Positions 16,409 to 24,167 of a stretch of DNA of 33,800 nucleotides are shown here, piece after piece. The stretch comes from Candidatus Omnitrophota bacterium (GTDB lineage: Bacteria > Omnitrophota > Gorgyraeia > Gorgyraeales > Gorgyraeaceae). Both the position numbers and the translations under genes were made by a program. Within the stretch, counting starts at the first letter, position 1; each line of letters begins with the position of its first letter. Below the pieces are notes generated by a model. The model did not search any database. It was not told the DNA's origin and was given only the letters and a program-made list of their open reading frames with translations. The stretch covers positions 1 to 33,800 of the forward strand of contig JAHIPS010000113.1 in NCBI GenBank assembly GCA_018902915.1, read 5' to 3'.

Positions 16409-17498
16409 TCCTGTAAACTGCCTCTACCTTATCCGCCATGCCATTGATGGAAAATTTCTGTATAACCGCTTCCCTCGCGGCCTGCGCCATTTTCTGGTAA
16501 AGTTCCCTGTCCTTTAAAAGCCTGATTGTCGGCTCGACCAAAAGCTCGTGCCTGGACGGCTCCACCAAAAATCCGTTCACGCCGTCCTTTACAATACTCG
16601 AAACCCCTCCGACATTTGTGGCAACGACCGGCTTTCCAGCAGCCATTGCCTCTAAAACCGCTATGCCAAGTCCTTCCTTTCTCTCAGGCGTGAACATGAA
16701 AACATCCATGACTGATAATATGTTCGCAGTATTGATCTGGGATTTTACAAATATCACATTATCCGCCAGGCCCAGACGCTGCGTCAGGTCCACGGCCTTT
16801 GAGCGCTCTTTCCCGTCTCCGACAAACACGAGTTGGACATTTGGTTTTTGTTTAAGGATCTCGTAAAGCGCGCGTAAAAGCACGTCATGGCCCTTGTCAG
16901 GCGTGAACCTCGCCACTGTGCCTATGACAGAATGGTCTTTCCTGATGCCGAATTTGTCCCTTAAGTCATCCTTTTCGCCTTCTTTAAAATCCCTGATATA
17001 CTTTTTTGCATTTATGCCATTGTATATTAACGAGATCCTGTCCCTGGATACATGAAAATCATTTACGAGGTGCTCATGCACCGCCTCGCTGACCGCTATC
17101 ACGCGATCGCCCCAGGCAGGCAAAAGCGTCCTCCCGACATTCTTTCTAAAAAATCCATGGCATGTCGTGACAAATCCCGCCCTGGATAGTTTTGACGCGA
17201 AAAATCCTATAACCTGCGTCACGCGCGTCTGCGCATGTATCACGTCTATGCCCATTTTTTTGACAATTCCTCTGACTTCAAAAATCTCGGCAAAGACCTT
17301 TGGGCTCAGTTCAGACTTTGTGAGCACGTCAAGCTTTATATGCGAGATACCTGCTGTCGCGAGTTCAGGCCCGAGCACGCCGCCGCTCGACGCCACGATC
17401 ACGTCTTCGCCCTTTGCCTTTAGCGCCTTTGCAAGGCTCACCGTATACGTCCCGATACCGCCGATGTTGAGATGAGTTGTTAAAAGTAATATCTTCAT
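16386..17498 (-). CDS. Glycosyltransferase family 4
   Basis: 'KILLLTTHLNIGGIGTYTVSLAKALKAKG', 'KEGLGIAVLEAMAAGKPVVATNVGGVSSIVKDGVNGFLV'; start at internal Met. Confidence 0.93.
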   Translation of the reverse strand: MKILLLTTHLNIGGIGTYTVSLAKALKAKGEDVIVASSGGVLGPELATAGISHIKLDVLTKSELSPKVFAEIFEVRGIVKKMGIDVIHAQTRVTQVIGFFASKLSRAGFVTTCHGFFRKNVGRTLLPAWGDRVIAVSEAVHEHLVNDFHVSRDRISLIYNGINAKKYIRDFKEGEKDDLRDKFGIRKDHSVIGTVARFTPDKGHDVLLRALYEILKQKPNVQLVFVGDGKERSKAVDLTQRLGLADNVIFVKSQINTANILSVMDVFMFTPERKEGLGIAVLEAMAAGKPVVATNVGGVSSIVKDGVNGFLVEPSRHELLVEPTIRLLKDRELYQKMAQAAREAVIQKFSINGMADKVEAVYRNVTNEKK

Positions 17499-17503
17499 AA
17501 ATA

Positions 17504-17635
17504 AAACTCTAAACACTAAACTCTAAATCCTAAACAAACTCAAAACTCAAAATCCAAATTTCCAAAACCGCAATTTTTGTGTTTGGGATTTAGGATTTGT
17601 TTAGAGTTTAGGATTTCGGATTTAGTGTTTATAAC
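17504..17635. repeat. Imperfect long inverted repeat, family F (aaactctaaacactaaa... / ...tttagtgttta)
   Basis: taaacactaaa 17510-17520 vs tttagtgttta 17621-17631; surrounding ctctaaatcctaaac vs gtttagagtttaggat. Confidence 0.8.
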
Positions 17636-19791
17636 TTTAATCTCTCCATCACCAGTTTATACACCTCATCCACCGTAATCTTTTCCATACACACGATGTT
17701 TTTGCACCTGGCCCTGTAGCAGGGGCCACAGTCCACTTTTTTCTGCAAGACAACGCCCTTTTCAGTAGGTTCAAAATGTCTTCTCGCGTCAGTCGGGCCG
17801 AATAGCGCGATAAAATCCGTGTTCATGGCTGACGCTATATGCATGGGCGCGCTGTCGCTCGTGACAAACACCCTGCATTTTTTTATCAATGCCGCGAGCT
17901 GCGTCACGGTCGTCTTCCCGGCCGCGTTCACGATCTTGGCGCGGGTGGAGCCTGTAAACTTTTTTACAATATCCGACTCTTCCTTTGAGCCGGTAACAAC
18001 AACCCTTACGTCTTTTGCAGTCAGCATATCTGAGAGCTTTGCAAAATTCTCTAAAGGCCACCTCTTTGTATTCCAGCTGCCGCCGATATTGATACCAACA
18101 AGTAATTGGTTCTCCCTCATCCACTGGTTCTTCAAAAAATCATCCACGTATGAAAAATCCTCTTTGCCTGGCCAGAGCTCCATGCGCTTGGAAGCGCCAA
18201 TGGTATTTATGCCCGCCTTCTTGAGCACCCTGAATTGCTCCTCGACAGGACCCGCGCCGATCTTTAAAGGCTTCAATCTATTGTTGAGCAAAAACCCGAA
18301 TTTATTATTGCTATAGCCATAGCGCTTCCTGACCGCTCCCAGCCACGCGATAATATGACTGGCCCTCGAATTCTGAAAATCCAGAGACATATCAAATGCC
18401 TTGCGCTTTACCACGCCAGCCACTTTTAAGAGTCCCCTGAGGCCAGCGTCATTTCCTTTTCTGTCATAAAAAATAAGCTCGTCTATATACGGGCATCTTT
18501 TCAATACATGCCTGGATTCGACTCCCGCGAGCACGCTTATAAACGCGTCGGGAAAATTATTCCTGATCTCCCTGATGCTCGGGACAGCGAGTATCACATC
18601 ACCTATCGCCCCTATTTTTATCACAAGGATCCTTTTCTTTTTGCACGCCTCCTCGTATACCTTTATAGTATTCTCGGCCATGCGCGTCAGGCTGTATTCT
18701 CTCTCTACTTTTTTCCTTGCCGCGGCCGCAAGCGTTTTGGCGAGCGGCCTGTCCTTTAAGAGTTTTATTATAGAATCCACCATTTCCATTATGTCGCCTG
18801 GCTTCACGAGCATACCGGTCTTATTGTTCTCTATGATATCCACTGCCCCGCCTATGCGGCCGCTTATAACAGGAACGCCCGCTGCCCCTGCCTCGATAAT
18901 GACGCGGCCGAATGCCTCCTGGCCAACAGACGGCAGGACCAGAAGATCCAGGCTTGACATCACCTCAGGTATGTCGTGCCGCGAACCTAAAAACTCCACG
19001 AATTCTTCTATGTTAAGCTTGCGGATCAATGTCTTTAGATTTTCCTTGTACTCGGGTTTACTCTTTGGCGCGTCGCCGACGATCAGCACCTTTACCCCGT
19101 TCGAAAGACCTCTGCTTTTAGGATCACCGTCTTTTCGAACGGGGTTTACCTTTGGGAATATCCTGACTACCCTCGCGATGGCCTGCAAGAAAAAGGCATG
19201 CCCTTTTATGGGTGTGATCCTTCCGACAACGCCGATTCTGTATTCTGTTTTTTGGCGCGTCTCGTCTATCGGATTAAATTTAAATCTTTCAAGGTCAACG
19301 CCCCTCGGGATAAACCGTATCCTGTCGCGCGGCACGGCAAAATCCTCTATCATGTGACGGCCTATGACGCTGGAGGAGACTATCACAAACCTGCCCCATG
19401 CCATGACGCGGCTTAAAGCATGCGTCGAGTAATAGCCGTGCGCGGTCGTGATAAAACTCGCGTCTGTTCGGCGGGTCGCGAAAAACGCGATAATGGCTGG
19501 CACGCGCGAGCGGGCGTGCACGATGTCGACGCGCCCGTCCTTTATAATGCGCTCGAGCCTCCCGACCATTTTCAACGCTGTAAAAAAAGACTTTTTATAC
19601 ACGGGGAGTTTTATGTGTCTTACGTCTATATCCGCGAGCTCCTTGACCATCTTGCCGCCACCAGACACAACAGTAACCTTGTGGCCCCGCTTCACCAGCT
19701 CCCTGGCCAGGTCAATCGTGCCTGTTTCCACACCGCCCACTTCCAGCATTGGAAGAATCTGTAATATATGCATAAGCTTCATACTGTTCAA
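17629..19791 (-). CDS. GT4-GT9 fusion glycosyltransferase
   Basis: N-terminal GT4 ('LPMLEVGGVETGTIDLARELVKRGH', 'EAFGRVIIEAGAAGVPVISGRIGG') followed in frame by GT9 ('RILVIKIGAIGDVILAVPSIREIRNNFP', 'FVTSDSAPMHIASAMNTDFIALFGPTDARRHFEP'). Confidence 0.92.
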   Translation of the reverse strand: MNSMKLMHILQILPMLEVGGVETGTIDLARELVKRGHKVTVVSGGGKMVKELADIDVRHIKLPVYKKSFFTALKMVGRLERIIKDGRVDIVHARSRVPAIIAFFATRRTDASFITTAHGYYSTHALSRVMAWGRFVIVSSSVIGRHMIEDFAVPRDRIRFIPRGVDLERFKFNPIDETRQKTEYRIGVVGRITPIKGHAFFLQAIARVVRIFPKVNPVRKDGDPKSRGLSNGVKVLIVGDAPKSKPEYKENLKTLIRKLNIEEFVEFLGSRHDIPEVMSSLDLLVLPSVGQEAFGRVIIEAGAAGVPVISGRIGGAVDIIENNKTGMLVKPGDIMEMVDSIIKLLKDRPLAKTLAAAARKKVEREYSLTRMAENTIKVYEEACKKKRILVIKIGAIGDVILAVPSIREIRNNFPDAFISVLAGVESRHVLKRCPYIDELIFYDRKGNDAGLRGLLKVAGVVKRKAFDMSLDFQNSRASHIIAWLGAVRKRYGYSNNKFGFLLNNRLKPLKIGAGPVEEQFRVLKKAGINTIGASKRMELWPGKEDFSYVDDFLKNQWMRENQLLVGINIGGSWNTKRWPLENFAKLSDMLTAKDVRVVVTGSKEESDIVKKFTGSTRAKIVNAAGKTTVTQLAALIKKCRVFVTSDSAPMHIASAMNTDFIALFGPTDARRHFEPTEKGVVLQKKVDCGPCYRARCKNIVCMEKITVDEVYKLVMERLKL
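19095..19144. repeat. In-frame palindromic insert in the GT4 domain, family E-like (ccccgttcgaaagac / gtcttttcgaacgggg)
   Basis: Arms 19095-19109 and 19129-19144 with a single-base bulge; encodes most of 'NPVRKDGDPKSRGLSNGV'. Confidence 0.88.
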
Positions 19792-19851
19792 GGCTTAGCC
19801 TTGAACAGCAGCCTTGAACAGCAAAACTTGTTCAAGGCTAAGCCTTGAACA
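19785..19851. repeat. Family C palindromes: two full copies plus a fragment
   Basis: tgttcaaggcttagccttgaaca 19785-19807; partial gccttgaacagc ~19811-19822; tgttcaaggctaagccttgaaca 19829-19851. Confidence 0.95.
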
Positions 19852-19880
19852 GCAAAGCCTTTAACAGCATCAGACAGTGT

Positions 19881-21908
19881 CTACATCAGTGCTTGTAAAC
19901 GCTGGGTGATGGCGCTTCTATCTCCCAGTTCTTTTAGCGCCGGCCTTTGTTTTAAGACCTGTTTTATAGTGTCGTATATTTCTTCAGCTGACGCAGTTTT
20001 TATATAGCCCTGTTTCTCAAGATTCTCAAGATTTCGACCATACTTACCCTTCACCCTCCACCCATGCCCCGTACCCGAACGAAGTGAGTGGTTCGGGGCT
20101 TCACCCTGCACCCCAAACACCACGACACGTCTCTTTGCGCTCACTGCCTCTGAGATCATAGAGATCGACTCGGGCGAGACAACAACCAGCTCGCTGGAGT
20201 CTAAAATCTTTTGCACAGCGCCTTTAATATTTTTTTCATTTGCAATAACCAAAAGTTTGCACCTTTCATTACCTTTCAATCTTTCTTTTAACAAAGAATC
20301 GATCTCAGGCGAAGTCCTTCTGGATGTTGAAATAAATACATCGCGATCCATGTCCTCCGCTATTTTAAAAACGCCGTCTATTGTCTTCTCCACGTCTTTT
20401 TTCTCCAATTTAAAATTCTTCGCATCGCCACCAATAAGTACCCCTATGCCCCGAGCTACGAGCCCCGAACCTTGAGCCATTCTATTAGGCGCTGCCTCTG
20501 TAATTAACATATTCCCTCTCCCCACCCTGTAGGGCAGGTTTAAACCTGCCCTACAGGGTGGGGAGAGGGTTAGGGCAAGGGGCTCATCATGCCTTGGTAA
20601 AATAATCAAATCAAATTTCCCGGCCCGGCCTAACCCGGGTTTCATGATCGCGGCATTCTTAGCATTATTCTCATACTTTAGGAAAATATTAGTGCCTGCT
20701 GTAGAAGCCCCGCAAGATATAATAATATCCGCGTATCTATTTTTAACTTCATCAAACGAAGTTTTCTTTAAACAAACCTTGAGACATCTCAAGCATCCCT
20801 GACACCGAGGCCCTGCAAAAAAACTGCAAACATCCAAAAGCATCCTTGCAAACTTATTCTTAAACTCTAGCTTGGCTATTTTAATCTTAACGATAGGCTT
20901 TTCTTGAATCCCCCGAGCCATGAGCCATGAACCCAGGGCATCCTCTACCATTTCTGCCACTGCCTGTGACTGATTAAGGTGACCTGGTTTGCCATCGCTT
21001 AAAACCAGAACAGTACGCTCTGGGGTTAATTTCCATCTTTTATGAGACCATAACCATTGATCCGGATATTTTCTGATATAGGCCTCTGTAATATCTGTTA
21101 TCTTATCCAGATTCTTTTTCATGTCTTTTTCTTTATCGCCTGTATTAACAAGATCTACGGGCCCTCCCATATCTATAACATGCCTATCGAATCCTGCCTG
21201 ACGTCTTATAAAACAAGTAACTATGCTAGCGCCTGTCTTTAATGCAAAGTTCACCGGGCCCTGAGCAGTCGAAGCAGGTCTATGCATAAAATTAACAAAT
21301 ACACCATTTGCCCCGGCATTTTGATCAGCAAGCATGCCTATGATCCTATTATCCTTAAGAGCTCTTACCATCCCTCTTATAGCAAAACCTTTTGAGACGA
21401 TCTTACAACCGCTCATCTCCCTGTACTTAATCAATAGCTTATTAAGCCTGTTATATTTTTGATCTCTAGCAAAAACCATGAGACTGTGACCTCTTGAATT
21501 AGCAGCTAAAGAAGCGATCTCCCAGTTTCCAAAATGCGCGGCTAAAAGTATAATGCCTTTACCTTTTTTAAGCGCATTTTCAATTATATCAAAGCCTTTC
21601 AGCTCTATGTATTTATCTAAATAGTGCTTTTTAAGAACTGGGACTTTTAATAATTCCACAACATTCATTCCCAGGCTCTCATAATGCGCCCTTAAGATTC
21701 CATTGATCTCTTTTGTCTTTTTTCCAGGAAATGCTGCCTTTAGATTAGCATAACCTATTGCGCGACGTCTGGTATTTAAAAAACATGCGAGATTACCCAG
21801 ACACCTTCCTATCCAGAGCGCAGGACGTAGAGGCATCAAGCAGCAAACCAAGCTAAGAGACCTAATTAATATGAATCCTATTAAGTCTACTATAGAGTCT
21901 TTGTTCAT
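19881..21908 (-). CDS. LpxL/HtrB-like lipid A acyltransferase fused to an ELM1-like domain
   Basis: N-terminal 'GIILLAAHFGNWEIASLAANSRGHSLMVFAR', 'MLADQNAGANGVFVNFMHRPASTAQGPVNFALKTGA'; C-terminal 'VLVLSDGKPGHLNQSQAVAEMVEDAL', 'VVVSPESISMISEAVSAKRRVVVFGV' (ELM1-like). Confidence 0.85.
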   Translation of the reverse strand: MNKDSIVDLIGFILIRSLSLVCCLMPLRPALWIGRCLGNLACFLNTRRRAIGYANLKAAFPGKKTKEINGILRAHYESLGMNVVELLKVPVLKKHYLDKYIELKGFDIIENALKKGKGIILLAAHFGNWEIASLAANSRGHSLMVFARDQKYNRLNKLLIKYREMSGCKIVSKGFAIRGMVRALKDNRIIGMLADQNAGANGVFVNFMHRPASTAQGPVNFALKTGASIVTCFIRRQAGFDRHVIDMGGPVDLVNTGDKEKDMKKNLDKITDITEAYIRKYPDQWLWSHKRWKLTPERTVLVLSDGKPGHLNQSQAVAEMVEDALGSWLMARGIQEKPIVKIKIAKLEFKNKFARMLLDVCSFFAGPRCQGCLRCLKVCLKKTSFDEVKNRYADIIISCGASTAGTNIFLKYENNAKNAAIMKPGLGRAGKFDLIILPRHDEPLALTLSPPCRAGLNLPYRVGRGNMLITEAAPNRMAQGSGLVARGIGVLIGGDAKNFKLEKKDVEKTIDGVFKIAEDMDRDVFISTSRRTSPEIDSLLKERLKGNERCKLLVIANEKNIKGAVQKILDSSELVVVSPESISMISEAVSAKRRVVVFGVQGEAPNHSLRSGTGHGWRVKGKYGRNLENLEKQGYIKTASAEEIYDTIKQVLKQRPALKELGDRSAITQRLQALM
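20514..20569. repeat. 56-bp perfect palindrome, in frame in the ELM1-like domain (family B core with family A-like flanks)
   Basis: CCCTCTCCCCACCCTGTAGGGCAGGTTTAAACCTGCCCTACAGGGTGGGGAGAGGG; every base pair checked by hand, no spacer. Confidence 0.97.
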
Positions 21909-22890
21909 TGTCAATTATTTTGAGTTCGATGTGTAAAACTAAAAAGCTGATAGCTGATAGCTGATAGCTGATAGCTTTTAACTTTACAGCATCCTTTTCG
22001 GTTGTAATTATTGTAACAATATTGTTTTCCTTGCAATAATCTTCTATCGACTCTAAATCCCTTTTTGCATAGAAATGGTGATCGCGGAAAATAAAGTGTT
22101 TTTTGAATCCAAGCCCTAGATTTGAAATTGTTTTTTCAAATGAACTAGGATTGCCAATTGCTGAAACTAGCGCAATATTTTTACCCTTCAATCCCTCGAT
22201 ATCCACGAGCTGCTCGTTTGAAAGTTTATAAAAATATCCGGGCGCATGAATCGATTTTACTATAAGGGCGTTGGGATTTATTTTTTTAAGCTTCTCTTCC
22301 AGGCGCACTGTATCCTGCGCTAAATCCACTTTTGTAAGCAAAAACACGCCTGACCTTTTAAGCGAGCCAAGACCCTCTCGCATCGAACCAGCAGGCATCA
22401 CGCAGCCGTTCCCGAAAGGGGCTGTCGCGTCAATACACACTATATCCAGATCCCTCTTCAGGCGCCTGTGCTGAAACCCGTCATCCAGTAAAATCGTATC
22501 TGCACCGTGCCTGGCTATTGCGGCCTTACCAGTCTTTACCCTATCTCTGCCCACCACTACTGGGACTTCGGAAATCAATCTCGGCAACAAGTCCTTCTCG
22601 TCATTGCCATAACCCCTTATTAAAATCGCGGGCCTTGAGCCATTTTTCAAAAGCTCTTTAGTAATAGCTGCGACTGCCGGAGTCTTTCCTGTGCCGCCCC
22701 ATGTAATATTGCCCACGCTAATAACTCTGGCATCAAGCGCACGCGCCTTAAAAATACCCTTGCGCCAGAAAAAATCCCAAATCACGAGGATCGCATAATA
22801 CACGGCTGAAAAAGGCAAAAGCAACAACCTCACATCTCCCCCTTCCTTGAGTTGACAAAATGAACGTGTCGCGTTTGTCAACTTAAGCAT
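21862..22890 (-). CDS. lpxK: Tetraacyldisaccharide 4'-kinase LpxK
   Basis: 'VISVGNITWGGTGKTPAVAAI', 'LLDDGFQHRRLKRDLDIVCIDA', 'IITTEKDAVKL'. The first ~150 aa of the tracked ORF overlap the permease and are spurious; start is ATG 22890 (TAATG overlap) or GTG 22833. Confidence 0.93.
   Translation of the reverse strand: MLKLTNATRSFCQLKEGGDVRLLLLPFSAVYYAILVIWDFFWRKGIFKARALDARVISVGNITWGGTGKTPAVAAITKELLKNGSRPAILIRGYGNDEKDLLPRLISEVPVVVGRDRVKTGKAAIARHGADTILLDDGFQHRRLKRDLDIVCIDATAPFGNGCVMPAGSMREGLGSLKRSGVFLLTKVDLAQDTVRLEEKLKKINPNALIVKSIHAPGYFYKLSNEQLVDIEGLKGKNIALVSAIGNPSSFEKTISNLGLGFKKHFIFRDHHFYAKRDLESIEDYCKENNIVTIITTEKDAVKLKAISYQLSAISFLVLHIELKIIDNEQRLYSRLNRIHIN
21945..21976. repeat. Heptanucleotide tandem repeat (AGCTGAT)x4.6 inside lpxK
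   Basis: agctgat at 21945, 21952, 21959, 21966, then agct; encodes 'AISYQLSAIS'. Confidence 0.97.
22850..22883. repeat. Hairpin, family D (agttgacaaa / tttgtcaact)
   Basis: 10-bp perfect arms 22850-22859 and 22874-22883 at the lpxK 5' end. Confidence 0.8.
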
Positions 22891-24167
22891 TAAAATAGTC
22901 CTGCGGCTATCAAAAAGCTCACTACAACGAGTGACACGATTGTCACTACTGTAGCAGATGAAAGCCACACCTTCATGGTAATCGGGCTCCTGGACTTTTT
23001 GCTTATTGATATGCCCAGGATGCTTGCCGCATGACCAACAGGCAGACCATTTGCGCCAAACCCAACGCCGAGCGCAAGGATCCACCATAGTGAATCTCCG
23101 CTTACACCGAGCGCTAAAAGCGTCTTCATGACAGGCAGCATAACCATTGTAAACGGCACTGCGCCCAGCATGGATGAAAACACGGCTGTCACCCATAAAA
23201 GCGCGACCTTGTATAATCTTATATCGATCTCCGCCAGGAAAACTGTCTTTGTCGCGATATACGACAAAACGCCTGTAGCCTGAAGTCCTCCGACAATAAC
23301 AAAAAAACATGTAAAAAACGCAAGGACAGGCCATTCAACATCGCGAAAGATCTCTTCCGGGTCAGGCCGTAATAATAAAAACGCCAGTCCCGCGCCAATC
23401 AACGCTATAAACGACGGGTAAAGACGCATGCGGTCGTGAAGGAAAAATAGCGTGAATGTAACCAAAAGCGCGATCAGACACTTTGTCATGCCAAGCCGGT
23501 CTTTTATCGCCCTTCTTGCGTCAATATTCAAAACCGCCTGAAAATTCCTGGGTTTTTCAGAAAGATGTTTCCTGTGAATGAATTTCAGGATAAAAAGCGA
23601 ATAAAAAATCGTCACGATGGTCACGGGAAAAAGATTCTTCAAAAAATCATTAAAACTAAATCCCGCTGCTGAACCGATAAGCATATTGGGCGGGTCTCCG
23701 ACCAGCGTCGCAACGCCTCCTATGATCGAAAGCAGGATCTCTGCCATCAGGATCGGCAAAGGCATGATGCCCAATATGTCGCATATAAGTATTGTGATAG
23801 GCACGACTATCACGATCGTCGTGACATTATCCACGAGCATTGAAAAAAACGCCGTTGAGATCCCCATTAGCGCCATTAAAAGCCACGGCATTCCCTTTGA
23901 AAACTTTGCAATGCTTATGGCAATGTATGTAAAAAATCCTGTTTTCTTCAGAATAGACGCTATAACCATCATGCCGAATAAAAGCCCCAGCGTGTTAAAA
24001 TCTATTGCCGCGAGCGCCTGTTTTTGAGAATAAAAACCGAGTATGGTCCCGGAGATGATCATTAAAAGCGCGCCGGTCGATACGACTATGACCTTGTCCA
24101 CCTTCTCTGTCGCTATAAGATAGAGCGTTGCTAAGACTATTATTGATGCGATTATAGTGCCAAGCAT
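22890..24167 (-). CDS. ArsB/NhaD-type (SLC13-like) ion permease
   Basis: Multiple TM segments; 'FSMLVDNVTTIVIVVPITILI', 'GGVATLVGDPPNMLIGSAAGFSFNDF', 'GANGLPVGHAASILGISISKKS'. Confidence 0.88.
   Translation of the reverse strand: MLGTIIASIIVLATLYLIATEKVDKVIVVSTGALLMIISGTILGFYSQKQALAAIDFNTLGLLFGMMVIASILKKTGFFTYIAISIAKFSKGMPWLLMALMGISTAFFSMLVDNVTTIVIVVPITILICDILGIMPLPILMAEILLSIIGGVATLVGDPPNMLIGSAAGFSFNDFLKNLFPVTIVTIFYSLFILKFIHRKHLSEKPRNFQAVLNIDARRAIKDRLGMTKCLIALLVTFTLFFLHDRMRLYPSFIALIGAGLAFLLLRPDPEEIFRDVEWPVLAFFTCFFVIVGGLQATGVLSYIATKTVFLAEIDIRLYKVALLWVTAVFSSMLGAVPFTMVMLPVMKTLLALGVSGDSLWWILALGVGFGANGLPVGHAASILGISISKKSRSPITMKVWLSSATVVTIVSLVVVSFLIAAGLF

Noticed and set aside
17629-19791. GT4-GT9 fusion as a sequencing frameshift artefact
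   Set aside because: The frame is continuous with intact motifs in both halves; an artefact would require loss of both a stop and a start. Kept as a real fusion, pending read check.
22891-23334. N-terminal ~150 aa of the tracked 490-aa LpxK ORF
   Set aside because: This part reads through the permease gene in another frame; LpxK-like sequence starts only at 'RLLLLPFSAVYYAIL'. Treated as spurious extension.
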